From the NCBI GenBank assembly GCA_016220085.1, contig JACRIN010000001.1, positions 1-62,048 on the forward strand: DNA of 62,048 nt, read 5' to 3'. Made by a program: the position numbers and the translations under genes. This stretch comes from Planctomycetota bacterium. GTDB lineage: Bacteria > Planctomycetota > UBA1135 > GCA-002686595. Below the pieces are notes generated by a model. It was not told where the DNA came from. It made no database searches and worked only from the letters and a program-made list of their open reading frames with translations. Below are positions 8,887 to 18,466 of the stretch, piece after piece (the first letter of the stretch is position 1; each line of letters begins with the position of its first letter).

Positions 8887-9794
8887 GCGGAGCGGCGGCG
8901 GAACGCGTCGGCATCGACGTGGGCGGCTCGGCGATCAAAGCCGGGCGCGTCGGAGCGGACGGCGCGGTGCACGCGAAACAAAACTGGGAGGCGCCGCACT
9001 TCGATCGCGGGCCGGCGCACGTGCTCGACGGCATCGCGGAGCTCGCGCGCTCGCTCGGGGTGCACGACGCGCTCGGCATCGGCGTGCCCGGACTGCTCGA
9101 CCGCGCGCGCGGCTTCCTGATCGAGAGCCCGAACCTGCCGAACTTCAAGGCGCTCGACGTGCGCGGCGAACTCGCGCGACGACTCGGGCTCGATCCTCTG
9201 CGCGTGCACGTCGAGAACGACGCGAACGCGGCGGCGGTCGGCGAGCAGTGGCTCGGCGGCGCGCGCGGCGAGCACGATGCGCTCGTGCTGACGCTCGGCA
9301 CCGGAATCGGCGGCGGCTTGATCCTGAACGGCGAGCTCTTCGCCGGCGAAGGCATGGCCGGCGAAGTGGGCCACGTCGTGATCGCGCCGGGCGGACGCGC
9401 ATGCGGCTGCGGACGCGCGGGTTGCGTCGAGCAGTACGCGTCGGCGACCGCGGCGCGGCGGCGCGCGCTCGATGCGGGACTGCCCAAGGCTGCGCCGGGT
9501 GATCTGAAGCGACTCGCGGAGCTCGCGCGTGCTTCCGACGGCGCCGAACGCGCGCTGTGCTTCGAGATCGGCCGCGACCTCGGACGCGGACTCGGACCGG
9601 TGCTCTGTCTGCTCGACATCCGATGCTTCGTGTTCGGAGGCGGTTTCTCCGCCGCGCTCGACGTGCTCGAGCCCGGCATCCGCGCCGGGATCGAGGAACG
9701 CAGCTACGGCGAGCGCCAGCACGCGGTGCGCTTGCTGCGCGCGACGCTCGGCCCCGAGGCGGGCTGGATCGGCGCCGCGAAGCTCGCGTTCTGA
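8883..9794 (+). CDS. ROK-family sugar kinase (probable glucokinase)
   Basis: A 303-residue cytoplasmic kinase of the ROK family. It has the N-terminal phosphate loop DVGGSAIKAG (12-21), the catalytic aspartate D113 in ENDANAA, EVGH at 161-164 and the zinc motif CGCGRAGCVEQ (C174, C176, C181). These residues fit glucose or a related hexose as substrate. No helix-turn-helix domain is present, so it is an enzyme and not a ROK repressor. The ATG overlaps the stop of the glycogen-synthase-like gene (8883-8886), so the two are translationally coupled; the pair could link glucose phosphorylation to glucan metabolism. Confidence 0.92.
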   Translation: MSGAAAERVGIDVGGSAIKAGRVGADGAVHAKQNWEAPHFDRGPAHVLDGIAELARSLGVHDALGIGVPGLLDRARGFLIESPNLPNFKALDVRGELARRLGLDPLRVHVENDANAAAVGEQWLGGARGEHDALVLTLGTGIGGGLILNGELFAGEGMAGEVGHVVIAPGGRACGCGRAGCVEQYASATAARRRALDAGLPKAAPGDLKRLAELARASDGAERALCFEIGRDLGRGLGPVLCLLDIRCFVFGGGFSAALDVLEPGIRAGIEERSYGERQHAVRLLRATLGPEAGWIGAAKLAF

Positions 9795-9899
9795 GGCGTC
9801 GGGAGCTTCGGCGAAGGGCAGCGAGCGCGCTCGACGCCCGAGTACGTCATCGAACACCAGCCGCGCCGCGCGCACGGTCGGAATTTCGCCGCGATTCGA

Positions 9900-9905
9900 T
9901 AGCAT
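9900..9905 (+). promoter_or_regulatory. Possible -10 element (TAGCAT) for the ABC-glc operon
   Basis: TAGCAT ends 9 bases before the ATG at 9915 in an otherwise GC-rich 120-bp gap. The short distance suggests a leaderless transcript, as at 2963, 20641, 26652 and 59209. No Shine-Dalgarno sequence is visible between it and the start. Confidence 0.3.
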
Positions 9906-9914
9906 GCGCGCTCC

Positions 9915-10847
9915 ATGACCAGCGCGACGATGATCGAAGTCCGCGATCTGACGAAGACCTACGGCGGCGGGCTCTTCAAGAAGGGCTACCGCGCGCTCGA
10001 CGGAGTGTCGATCAGCGTCGGGCCCGGCAGCGTGTTCGGGCTGCTCGGACCGAACGGCGCCGGCAAGACGACGCTGGTCAAGATCCTGCTCGGGCTCGCG
10101 CACAAGAGTTCGGGCGACGCGCAGCTCTTCGGCGAGCCCGTCGGCACCGCCGAGCCGCGAGCGCGCGTCGGCTACTTGCCGGAAGCGCACCGCCTGCCGC
10201 TCTACCTGTCCGGTCGACAGGTGCTCGAGCTCTTCGGTCAGATGTGCGGCCGCGACCTCGACTGGGTCAAGGCGCGTGTGCCGGCGTTGCTCGAACTCGT
10301 CGACATGACCGGCGCCGCAGATCGCAAGGTGCGCGAGTACTCGAAGGGCATGCAGCAGCGCATCGGGCTCGCGCAGGCGCTGATCCACGATCCCGAGCTG
10401 GTGATCCTCGACGAACCGACCGACGGCGTCGACCCGGTCGGCCGCGCGGCGATCCGCGAGGTCGTGCTCGACTTGAAGCGCGCCGGCAAGACGATCTTCA
10501 TCAACTCGCACCTCTTGATGGAGGTCGAGCTCGTCTGCGATCGCGTCGTGATCATGGACAAGGGCCGGATCGTCAAGCAGGGCACGATCCAGGAGCTGAC
10601 GCCTCGCACCGGACGCGTGCGGCTCGAGCTCTCGCCCGTTCCGGCGAACCTCGAGCACGTGCTCGCCGGCCTCGGCTCGAATCTGGTGAAGAGCGAGCAC
10701 GGCTGCGAGCTCCAGGCGAACGACAACGAGATCGACCAGGCCGTCGACCGCTTGCGCGCCGCCGGGATCTCGATCCGCGGCCTCGAAGCGCGCCGCATGA
10801 ACCTCGAGCAGGCGTTCATCGAGACGGTGATGAGGGAGCGCGCATGA
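9915..10847 (+). CDS. ABC transporter ATP-binding protein
   Basis: A 310-residue ABC ATPase with a C-terminal extension, as in exporters with a separate multi-pass permease. Walker A is GPNGAGKT (45-52), the signature is YSKGMQQR (142-149), Walker B is LVILDEPTDGVDP (162-174), and the H-loop is in INSHLL. The region after about 220 is the regulatory domain typical of CcmA/DrrA/Nod-type ATPases. The next gene overlaps it by ATGA (10844-10847) and encodes the permease. It opens a five-gene run that continues through glycolate oxidase. Confidence 0.93.
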   Translation: MTSATMIEVRDLTKTYGGGLFKKGYRALDGVSISVGPGSVFGLLGPNGAGKTTLVKILLGLAHKSSGDAQLFGEPVGTAEPRARVGYLPEAHRLPLYLSGRQVLELFGQMCGRDLDWVKARVPALLELVDMTGAADRKVREYSKGMQQRIGLAQALIHDPELVILDEPTDGVDPVGRAAIREVVLDLKRAGKTIFINSHLLMEVELVCDRVVIMDKGRIVKQGTIQELTPRTGRVRLELSPVPANLEHVLAGLGSNLVKSEHGCELQANDNEIDQAVDRLRAAGISIRGLEARRMNLEQAFIETVMRERA

Positions 10848-12349
10848 ACTCCAACGTCACTCGCGCGCTCTTCCGCGACGCCTTCGCGCAAGTCGTCGAC
10901 AACCGCGTCTTCAGGATCCTCTTGGTGATCCTGTGCGTGCTCGTGCTGCCGACGTTCCTGATCGGCGCGCGGCCGGACCACCTCACGGTCCTGTTCTTCT
11001 GGAACTTCCCGTACGACGAGATCTTCGGCTTCTTCGGTACCGCGGTGAGCACGGTGGAAAACCCCGACCGCGTGCTGGTCCAAGCCGTGCAGAAGATCCT
11101 GACCGACGGCCTCGCCGGCTCGTTCGGGATCATGTTCGGAATCGCCGCGACCGCGTTCTTCGTGCCGCGGATGCTGGAGAAAGGCGCGGCGGACATCGTG
11201 TTCTCGAAGCCGGTGTCGCGCTTCGCGCTGCTGTTGACGCGCTACTTCGCGGGGCTGATCTTCGCCGGCGTGCTCGCGACGACGATGATCGGCGGGATGC
11301 ACCTCGGCTTCCTGTTGGTGTCCGGATGGAGCGACCCGGGCTTCCTCTGGTCGATCCCGATCCTGATCTACGTGTTCGCGGTCATGCACGCGGTGTCGGT
11401 GCTCGTCGGCGTGATGACACGCTCGAGCGTCGCCGCGATGCTCGTCACGCTGGTGTTCTTCCTGTTCAACGGCGGCTTGCACCAAGCGTGGCACGTCAGC
11501 CAGCGCATGCGCGGCGAGTCGCGGGTGGTGCAGAGCGAGCCCGAAGAGTCCGAGGAACCCCAGGATGGCGAGTCGCGCGACGACGACGAGCACAGCACGT
11601 TCGCGACGGTTGCGATCTTCGCGTTCGACACCGCGCACTTCGTCCTCCCGAAGACCACCGAGGCCGACTTCATCGCGCGCAGCACGCGGTTGCGGCTCGA
11701 ACGCCGCGGCTACGAGTTCTGGGACCGCGAGACCAACTTCTTCGTCGCCGAGCCGCCGGAGGGTTTCACCCGCGAAGCGGGCGCCGACATCGACGGCGGC
11801 GGGCTCGTGTGGAGCGACACCGCGGAGCCGAACGCGGCGCGCATCGTGCTCGCGCGCAAGCCCGTGCTCGACGCCGGCACGCGGATGGGTGCGTCGAAGA
11901 AGTGGCACGAGGCGCTCCAGACGGAGCCGCAGGTCGTCGACGCGACTCGCGAGAAGGACTTCCGCCACGACCTGCGCGCCTATGTCGTGCGCTGGACTCG
12001 CCAGGACGAGGGTGCGGCGGGCCGGCGACACGCGCGCTGGTTCTTCGAGGACGGAGCGTGGCTCTACACGTTCGATGTCGAAAGCGACCTCGCATGGGTC
12101 GCGAAGGACGAGAACGTCGGGCGCGCCGAGCGCTACCGCCACCGACTGAACTTCGGCGAGGAGAGCGTCGGCAACGAGATCCGTTTCGACGTCGGTTCGT
12201 CCGCGGGCGCGGTCACCGGCGTCGACAAGCGGTACGGTTGGGATGCCGAGCTCAAGTACAACTACTTCTTCTCGATCGGCTCGACGCTCGCGTTCATCGT
12301 GGTCGTCCTGCTGCTGGCGCGTTGGAAGCTCGCGCGCATCGACTTCTGA
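10844..12349 (+). CDS. ABC-2-type permease with a large extracytoplasmic domain
   Basis: A 501-residue partner of the preceding ATPase. Residues 1-210 contain about five hydrophobic helices in the ABC-2 pattern, including the KGAADIVFSKPVSR segment common in this permease class. Residues about 215-470 form a long hydrophilic domain, beginning with a very acidic linker, and a final helix (about 472-494) closes the protein. The topology suggests a large periplasmic loop between the last two helices. The cargo is unknown. Its stop overlaps the start of glcD (TGATG), an unusually tight link to metabolic genes. Confidence 0.82.
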   Translation: MNSNVTRALFRDAFAQVVDNRVFRILLVILCVLVLPTFLIGARPDHLTVLFFWNFPYDEIFGFFGTAVSTVENPDRVLVQAVQKILTDGLAGSFGIMFGIAATAFFVPRMLEKGAADIVFSKPVSRFALLLTRYFAGLIFAGVLATTMIGGMHLGFLLVSGWSDPGFLWSIPILIYVFAVMHAVSVLVGVMTRSSVAAMLVTLVFFLFNGGLHQAWHVSQRMRGESRVVQSEPEESEEPQDGESRDDDEHSTFATVAIFAFDTAHFVLPKTTEADFIARSTRLRLERRGYEFWDRETNFFVAEPPEGFTREAGADIDGGGLVWSDTAEPNAARIVLARKPVLDAGTRMGASKKWHEALQTEPQVVDATREKDFRHDLRAYVVRWTRQDEGAAGRRHARWFFEDGAWLYTFDVESDLAWVAKDENVGRAERYRHRLNFGEESVGNEIRFDVGSSAGAVTGVDKRYGWDAELKYNYFFSIGSTLAFIVVVLLLARWKLARIDF

Positions 12350-13851
12350 TGGAAGCTCCCTGGATCGCCGAACTGCGCGCGCTGCTCGGGCCGCGCGGCA
12401 TCATCGACGATCCGACGCAGCTCTTCCCGTACGAAGCGGACGGGATCGTCCTGTTGCGCCGTCGGCCGGAGCTCGTCCTGCTGCCGCGCACGACCGAGCA
12501 GGTTTCGCGCGCGCTGAAGATCCTGCACCGCGAGCGCGTGCCGGTCGTCGCGCGCGGCGCCGGGACCGGATTGTCGGGCGGCGCGACGCCGGTCGAGGGC
12601 GGCGTGGTGGTGTCGCTCGCGCGGATGCGCGACGTGCTCGAGCTCGACGCGGTCGATCGGACGGCGCGCGTCCAGGCGGGGCTCGTCAACATCGATCTGT
12701 CGCTCGCGTCCTCGAAGCACCAACTCTTCTACGCACCCGATCCGTCGAGCCAACAGGCATGCACGCTCGGCGGCAACATCGCGGAGAACTCCGGCGGGCC
12801 GCACTGCTTCCGCTACGGCAACACGACGCAGCACGTGCTCGGCCTCGTGATCGTGCTCGAGGACGGCACGGTGCTCGACCTCTCCGAGCCGCGCGTCGAT
12901 CCGCTCGGCTACGACTTGGTCGGGCTCTTCGTCGGCAGCGAGGGCATGTTCGGCATCGCGACCGAGCTCGTTCTGAAGCTCCTGCCGAAGCCTGCGACCA
13001 CCGAGACGATGCTCGCGATCTTCGAAAGCCTCGACGCCGCGTGCGACGCGACCAGCGACCTGATCCGCGCGCGCCACGAGCCGTCGGCGATCGAGATCCT
13101 CGACAAGCTCACGATCCAAGCGGTCGAGGCGAGCGTCTACGCCGCGGGCTACCCGAAGACGGCGGAAGCCGTGCTGTTGCTCGACATCGAGGGCAGCGAG
13201 GTCGAGGTCGCGAACACGGTCGCGGGCATCGAGCCTCTGGTGCGCGCGCGCGGTGCGATCGAAGTGCGCACGGCGAAGACCGATCTCGAGCGCAAGCAAC
13301 TCTGGGCCGGCCGCAAGGGCGCGTTCGGCGCGATGGGTCGCATCGCGCCCGATCTGTACGTCGCCGACGTGTGCGTGCCGCGGACCAAGCTGCGCGAGCT
13401 CGTCGCGCACACGACGCGCATCGCGCGCGAGAAGAACCTGAAGCTCGCGACCGTCTTCCACGCCGGCGACGGCAACCTGCACCCGAACATCGCGTACGAC
13501 CGACGCGATGCGGACGAGGTCCGACGCGTGCTCGAAGCCGGCGACGAGATCATGCACCTCTGCATCGAGGCCGGCGGCTCGCTTTCGGGCGAGCACGGCG
13601 TCGGTCTCGAGAAGATGAAGGCGATGGAGTGGCTCTTCACGCGCGAAGACCTCGCGACGATGTGCCGCGTGCGCGAAGCGTGGGATCCCGATCGCCGCAT
13701 GAACCCCGGCAAGCTGATCCCGATCCGCGCGTGCCTCGAAATGAAGCAGGCGGTGGTCCGACCCGGGAGCAACGAGAGCACTGGGGACGCGGAGGACGCC
13801 GGCAACGCCGAGAACGTCCGGAGCATCACGAACGCCGGGAGCGAACGATGA
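12349..13851 (+). CDS. glcD: Glycolate oxidase subunit GlcD (FAD-linked oxidase)
   Basis: A 500-residue flavoprotein of the GlcD/D-lactate dehydrogenase family. The PCMH-type FAD-binding domain (about 30-220) includes ARGAGTGLSGGATP and NIAENSGGPHCFRYG. The C-terminal cap has the histidine motif FHAGDGNLHPN and the SLSGEHGVG motif near the end. With GlcE and GlcF it oxidises glycolate (or D-lactate) and passes electrons to quinone at the membrane. The C-terminal 30 or so residues are an Asn/Glu/Ala/Gly-rich low-complexity tail (GNAENV-type repeats) not usual for GlcD. Its stop overlaps the glcE start (ATGA). Confidence 0.93.
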   Translation: MEAPWIAELRALLGPRGIIDDPTQLFPYEADGIVLLRRRPELVLLPRTTEQVSRALKILHRERVPVVARGAGTGLSGGATPVEGGVVVSLARMRDVLELDAVDRTARVQAGLVNIDLSLASSKHQLFYAPDPSSQQACTLGGNIAENSGGPHCFRYGNTTQHVLGLVIVLEDGTVLDLSEPRVDPLGYDLVGLFVGSEGMFGIATELVLKLLPKPATTETMLAIFESLDAACDATSDLIRARHEPSAIEILDKLTIQAVEASVYAAGYPKTAEAVLLLDIEGSEVEVANTVAGIEPLVRARGAIEVRTAKTDLERKQLWAGRKGAFGAMGRIAPDLYVADVCVPRTKLRELVAHTTRIAREKNLKLATVFHAGDGNLHPNIAYDRRDADEVRRVLEAGDEIMHLCIEAGGSLSGEHGVGLEKMKAMEWLFTREDLATMCRVREAWDPDRRMNPGKLIPIRACLEMKQAVVRPGSNESTGDAEDAGNAENVRSITNAGSER

Positions 13852-15056
13852 GTTCCTCGCTGACGCGCTTCGCCCCCGAGCTCGACGCGCGAGTCGTCGG
13901 GAGGCTCCGTCCGCATCCGCGAAGCGCCGAGCTGCCGCTGGTCGCGCCGCGCACGCGCGACGAGCTGGTCGAGTGCCTCCGCGCCGCGCATCGCGACGGC
14001 CTCGCGCTCGTGCCATGCGGTCGGGGCTCGAAACTCGCGTGGACCCAGCCGCCGGAGCGCGCCGACTTCGTGCTGTCGGTCCGCGAGCTCTCGGGCTTCA
14101 CCGCGCACGAGCCCGACGACGGAACGATCTCGGTGCTCGCGGGCACGACGCTCGCCGACTTGCGCGCGAAAGCGCGGGTCGGCGGGCATTGGTGCACGCC
14201 CGATCTGCCGCAGCCGACGCGCGCGACGATCGGCGGTGCGCTCGCGCTCGGGCGCTCGGGCTCCGATCGCACGCGCTACGCGCCGTTGCGCAACCACGTG
14301 CTCGGCATGAGCGTCGTGCTCGCCGACGGCACGGTCGCGAAGAGCGGCGGCAAGCTGGTCAAGAACGTCACCGGCTACGACCTGCATCGCTTGTACACGG
14401 GCTCGCACGGCACGCTCGCCGTGATCGTCGAGGCGGCGCTGCGGCTCTTCCCGGCGCCCGAGAGCGAAGCGTGGTTCGAGCGCGAGTTCGCGAGCTTCAC
14501 CGACGCGCTCGCCGCGGCGCGCGCGGTCGCCGATCTGCCGGTGCGTTGGCTCGCGCTCTCGCTCGTGCGCGCGCGCGGACGTTGGCGCGCGTGCGGACGA
14601 CTCGCCGGCAAGCACGCGGTCGTCGAGCACGAGGTCGGACTCGTCCGCGCGACGCTCGGCGAGCCGACGGCGCGCGACGGGGCCGCCGCCGAGCGCGCCG
14701 ATGCGCTGCGCGACGCCGCGCCGAGCACGCAAACGTCGTTCGCGCGCATCGCGTGTCGGCCTTCGCGCGTCGCCGAGGTCGTGCGCATGCTCGACCTGGA
14801 GCACACCGTCGCCGACGCGACGATCGAGCCGACGATCGCGTCGCTCGAATTCGCGCTCGCGGGCGACGCGCGCGCTCTCGCGGCGCACAGGGAGCTCCTG
14901 GCGAAGCGCGGCGCGAGCCTCCACCTCGTCGCGCCGGACTCGGACGCGGTCCCCTTCGACGCGCCGGGCCCCGAGCTCGCGCTGATGCACCGCTTGAAGC
15001 AACGACTCGATCCGCAGGGCGTCTTCGCGCGCGGACGCTTCGTCGGAGGCCTCTGA
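13848..15056 (+). CDS. glcE: Glycolate oxidase subunit GlcE (FAD-binding)
   Basis: A 402-residue FAD-binding subunit paralogous to GlcD. Visible signatures are ATIGGALALG, the SGGKLVKNVTGYDLHRLYTGSHGTLAVI region (about residues 163-190), which is diagnostic for GlcE, and the C-terminal RLKQRLDPQGVFARGR. It has the usual length and order for the complex. It is coupled to glcD by a four-base overlap and is one base from glcF. Confidence 0.93.
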   Translation: MSSSLTRFAPELDARVVGRLRPHPRSAELPLVAPRTRDELVECLRAAHRDGLALVPCGRGSKLAWTQPPERADFVLSVRELSGFTAHEPDDGTISVLAGTTLADLRAKARVGGHWCTPDLPQPTRATIGGALALGRSGSDRTRYAPLRNHVLGMSVVLADGTVAKSGGKLVKNVTGYDLHRLYTGSHGTLAVIVEAALRLFPAPESEAWFEREFASFTDALAAARAVADLPVRWLALSLVRARGRWRACGRLAGKHAVVEHEVGLVRATLGEPTARDGAAAERADALRDAAPSTQTSFARIACRPSRVAEVVRMLDLEHTVADATIEPTIASLEFALAGDARALAAHRELLAKRGASLHLVAPDSDAVPFDAPGPELALMHRLKQRLDPQGVFARGRFVGGL

Positions 15057-15057
15057 G

Positions 15058-16359
15058 ATGCGCCTCGCCGACCCGAAAACGCTCGTCGAATACACCGCGA
15101 CGCTCGATTGCATCCACTGCGGTCTCTGCCTGCGCACGTGCCCGACGTTCCAATTGACCGGCAACGAAGCATCGAGTCCGCGCGGGCGGATCTACCTGAT
15201 GCGCGGCGTCGCCGAGGGCGAGATCGCGGGCGACGACGCGACTTACCACGACGAGCTCGAGTTCTGTCTGGGCTGCCGCAACTGCGAAAGCGTCTGCCCG
15301 GCCGGCGTGCGCTTCGGCGAGATGATGGAGGTCGCGCGCGACCGCGCGGCGGACTCGGTGAAACGACCGTGGCTGGAAGCGCTCGCGCGATGGATCGGAT
15401 TCGAGCTCGTGCTCCCGAACCGCACGCTGATGCGCTGGTCGATGGACCTGCTGGGCTTCGCGCAACGTTCAGGGCTGTTGCGCCGCGTCGCGCCGCTGTT
15501 CGGCGCGCGCAAGGACGCATTGCTCGCGTTCCCGAAAGTGCCTTCGAAGGCCGAGCGCGAGCTCCTGCCGATCCGCACACCCGCGCGCGGCGAGGAACAC
15601 GGCGAAGTCACCGTGCTCGAAGGCTGCGTGATGCCCGAGATGTTCGGTCGCGTGAATCGTGCGACGGTCGAAACGCTCTCGGCGATCGGCTTCGCGACGC
15701 GCACGTGCGGCTCGCACGCGTGCTGCGGCGCGCTGCACGCCCACAACGGCGAGCTCGACGGCGCGCGCGCTCTCGCGAAGAACACGATCGTCGCGTTCGA
15801 GGGCCTGACCAGCTCCGACGGCGTCCCGTTGCCGGTGATCGTCAACAGCGCGGGCTGCGGCGCGCACATGAAGGAATACCCGCGGCTGCTCGCCGCGGAA
15901 CCCGAGTGGCGCGCGCGGGCCCAAGCGTTCTCGCAGCGCGTCTTCGACTTCTCCGAGTTCGTCGCGGCGCACGCGCCCGCCGATTGGAGGCCGCGCGTCG
16001 ACCCCGGCACGTTCGGCCGCGTGACGTACGACGATCCGTGCCACCTCTGTCACGGCCAGCAGATCCGCAAGCAACCGCGCGAGCTGCTGAAACGCGTCCA
16101 AGGTCTCGAACAAGTCGAGCTCCCCCACTCCGAGCAATGCTGCGGCTCCGCCGGCATCTACTCGATGCTGCGGCCGTCGGACAGCAACGCGGTGTTCGAG
16201 CCCAAGCTCGCCGACCTCGCCGAAACGCGCGCCGACACGCTGGTGACCGCGAATCCGGGGTGCCACATGCAGTGGGACATGGGCCTCGACCGCGCCGTCC
16301 TCGACGTGCGCGTCGTCCACATCGCCGAGGTGCTCGCGGAAGCGTCGCGTCCGCGATGA
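15058..16359 (+). CDS. glcF: Glycolate oxidase iron-sulfur subunit GlcF
   Basis: A 433-residue iron-sulfur protein. Two 4Fe-4S ferredoxin motifs lie at C18/C21/C24/C28 and C70/C73/C76/C80, followed by two CCG domains (CGSHACCGAL and HSEQCCGSAG) that bind a further cluster. This layout is standard for GlcF and for the related heterodisulfide-reductase-like subunits. It completes the glcDEF set and ends the operon. The next gene, the secreted beta-helix protein, converges on it after about 47 bases. Confidence 0.94.
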   Translation: MRLADPKTLVEYTATLDCIHCGLCLRTCPTFQLTGNEASSPRGRIYLMRGVAEGEIAGDDATYHDELEFCLGCRNCESVCPAGVRFGEMMEVARDRAADSVKRPWLEALARWIGFELVLPNRTLMRWSMDLLGFAQRSGLLRRVAPLFGARKDALLAFPKVPSKAERELLPIRTPARGEEHGEVTVLEGCVMPEMFGRVNRATVETLSAIGFATRTCGSHACCGALHAHNGELDGARALAKNTIVAFEGLTSSDGVPLPVIVNSAGCGAHMKEYPRLLAAEPEWRARAQAFSQRVFDFSEFVAAHAPADWRPRVDPGTFGRVTYDDPCHLCHGQQIRKQPRELLKRVQGLEQVELPHSEQCCGSAGIYSMLRPSDSNAVFEPKLADLAETRADTLVTANPGCHMQWDMGLDRAVLDVRVVHIAEVLAEASRPR

Positions 16360-16406
16360 TCGACGCGACGACGCGCGACTCGGAGCGCGGGATGTGTCGC
16401 TCGTGC

Positions 16407-17912
16407 CTATGGCATCTGGGGCATCTGGAACTCGACCCGCCTCGACCAGTTGCCGGCCGAGCCGTCGGCGTTCGTCGCGAGCACCTGAGCGTAGAACGTC
16501 TGCGGCGCATGCCCCGGAGGCGGCACGATGGGTTGGTTGTGCAGCAGTTTGCGCCAAGGCGCAGCGAAGTCGATGTAGCGCGTCCCGAAGGGTGCGTCGG
16601 CGAACTCGACGCTCTGCGTCGCCAGATAGATTTCGTGTCGCAAGCCGTCGGTGCCCCACGCTTGCACGTAAACCTCTCCGGTCCCCATCAGCTGCGCGAA
16701 CACGCGGACGTTCGTGAACTCCTCCGCGCCGAAATCGACGCGCTGCACCCCGTCGAGGTCGCCGTCGAGCACGCGCTGCTCACCGTCGATGCTCGGGCCG
16801 ATCGGCACGTAGTTCGGATCACCTGCGTCGAGCAACGGTGAATTGCGGGTGAGCGAGTAGGAATTGAGCGACGGCGCCTCGAACCGAGGATCGACGGCGA
16901 GATTGCCGTTGATTCCCGTCTGATCGCCGATGGCACCGCCGTACCGATTCCCGTTGGGCGCCCAAACGTCGTTCCAAGCAATGTGCGGAGCGACGCCGCC
17001 ACCGGACGGACCGACGATCAGGCCGGTCTGCGCGCCTTCGACCGCCAGGATGTTGCCGTAGACCTCGGCCGATGTCTGGTCTCCGTCCGCGTAGACGAGG
17101 CCCTGCGGGACCATGGCGGACGGCTTCGCGATCAGCGTGTTGAACAGGAGCTTCGGCCCTTGGCCGCCCGTCGGAACCAACCATGCGACGCTGCCGTACA
17201 CGACGTTTCGTTCGATCGTCGCTGTCGAGGCTCCGAGCACGTCGACGGCGCTGCCCTCGCAACGGCACGCGTTGTAGATCATCGAGTTCCCCGCGATCGA
17301 CACGACGCCCGAGTCGAGCAGAAACACGCCACCGCCGCGCCTCGCCGAGTTCGCGCTGATTCCGTTCGCGTGCACGCGTGCGTTGCCTGCGCCAACGATG
17401 GCGATGCCGCCGCCGGCGCCCGCTGGAGAAATCACCGTGTTGGCTTCGATCTTGTTGTGCTCGACGAGCGCCGAACTGTCGCCGAGGTAGATGCCCCCGC
17501 CAAACGTCGTCGCGCGGTTGTCGAAGATCACGTTCTTGCGGATGGTCGGAGACGAACCCACGACGAACACGCCGCCGCCGGCTCCCGCCGCCAAACCGTT
17601 GTGAATCTGGAAGCCCTCGAGTCGAGCGCCCGGGCCTTCGCCGCTCGCAAACGTCACCGCGCTGCCCGCATGCAGACCGTCGATCACGGTGTTCGACGGG
17701 CCGGCCACGGAAAGCAACGCCACGTCCTTGCCCACGAAGTCGATGGTCTCGAAGTAGACGCCCGGCGCGACCCAGATGGTGTCACCGTCCGCTGCGGCGA
17801 GCAGAGCCGCCTGGATGGTGGCGTGGTCCGCGGGCACGTGGATGTCGCCTGCGCGAGCGGCCATGGCGAGCACGAGAGTGGAAACGAAGGGAAGGGCGTG
17901 GTTCGGTCGCAT
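16407..17912 (-). CDS. Secreted right-handed parallel beta-helix protein
   Basis: A 501-residue exported protein. Residues 1-21 form a signal peptide ending ARA. After it come repeated beta-helix turns of the type TIxxALxAAxDGDTIWVAPGVY, GAGGGVFVVGSSPTI, NxIxxNxA and GGGIYL, spanning about 25-400, as in pectate-lyase-like and polymorphic outer-membrane-like folds. The end holds an aspartate-rich GDLDGVQRVDFGAEEF calcium-type motif followed by a beta-sandwich-like tail of about 110 residues. Such proteins are abundant in planctomycetes; the function (carbohydrate binding, surface protein) is unknown. The ATG at 17912 is chosen for the signal peptide; upstream reading from 18008 adds an unlikely leader. 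Confidence 0.85.
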   Translation of the reverse strand: MRPNHALPFVSTLVLAMAARAGDIHVPADHATIQAALLAAADGDTIWVAPGVYFETIDFVGKDVALLSVAGPSNTVIDGLHAGSAVTFASGEGPGARLEGFQIHNGLAAGAGGGVFVVGSSPTIRKNVIFDNRATTFGGGIYLGDSSALVEHNKIEANTVISPAGAGGGIAIVGAGNARVHANGISANSARRGGGVFLLDSGVVSIAGNSMIYNACRCEGSAVDVLGASTATIERNVVYGSVAWLVPTGGQGPKLLFNTLIAKPSAMVPQGLVYADGDQTSAEVYGNILAVEGAQTGLIVGPSGGGVAPHIAWNDVWAPNGNRYGGAIGDQTGINGNLAVDPRFEAPSLNSYSLTRNSPLLDAGDPNYVPIGPSIDGEQRVLDGDLDGVQRVDFGAEEFTNVRVFAQLMGTGEVYVQAWGTDGLRHEIYLATQSVEFADAPFGTRYIDFAAPWRKLLHNQPIVPPPGHAPQTFYAQVLATNADGSAGNWSRRVEFQMPQMP

Positions 17913-18466
17913 GGGCAATGGCGGGCTTGTTCGGGACGGTGGAGCCCTGCTGGACGCCAGCAACTCGTCGATCGGTTCATTGAAACGCGCTTTCGCGGAG
18001 CTCGCCATGGGTGTTGCGCAGAACGCCCGCAGTTCTCGGCAGCGCGGAGCTCGCCGTCGGAGTCGCGTGCGCCCGGGCTGGACGACGCAGACGACTCCGT
18101 TCGGGCACGAAGCGGCGCGTTCTCCGGACGGATCGCGCCGGAAGCCAGGCGGCGGAGATCATCGACGGCGAGCCCGCAGCTCGGCAGGGGGCTCATTCGA
18201 CTCGTGCTCATTCGACTCGTGCTCATTCGACTCGTGCTCGTTCGACTCGTGCACGCTCGCCCCTGCACGCGCGCACGTGGCGCGACGTTCATGGCGCGGC
18301 ATGCCGCAAGCCGTCGGTAGCACGCCATCGCGCGGCGCCAGCCGACGTACGAATGAGCTAGACTCCTCCCGACTCCGGTTCGCCGGCGCCGCGTGTCGTT
18401 GCAGTCGAGTCGGCTCACCACGCAGCAGTCGGTTCTCGACCACCTCGCGTCCAACTTCGATTCCCG
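17913..18466 (+). other. 554-bp gap: no gene seen, holds a 15-bp array
   Basis: Short open frames exist on both strands but are arginine-rich and lack ribosome binding sites, so I call none of them genes. The region contains the four-unit 15-bp repeat at 18192-18251 and must hold the promoters of two divergent genes. A TAGACT hexamer about 100 bases before the AlkD-like start is a weak promoter candidate. Confidence 0.55.
18192..18251 (+). repeat. 15-bp tandem repeat, 4 nearly perfect units
   Basis: The unit CTCATTCGACTCGTG is repeated at 18192, 18207, 18222 and 18237, the last with one A-to-G change. It is the least degenerate array in the window, so it is likely recent or actively maintained. 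It lies between two genes and is not in a predicted coding region. Confidence 0.95.

Noticed and set aside
17977..18162. 61-codon frame in the gap before the AlkD-like gene
   Set aside because: No ribosome binding site, arginine-rich composition and no similarity that I recognise.
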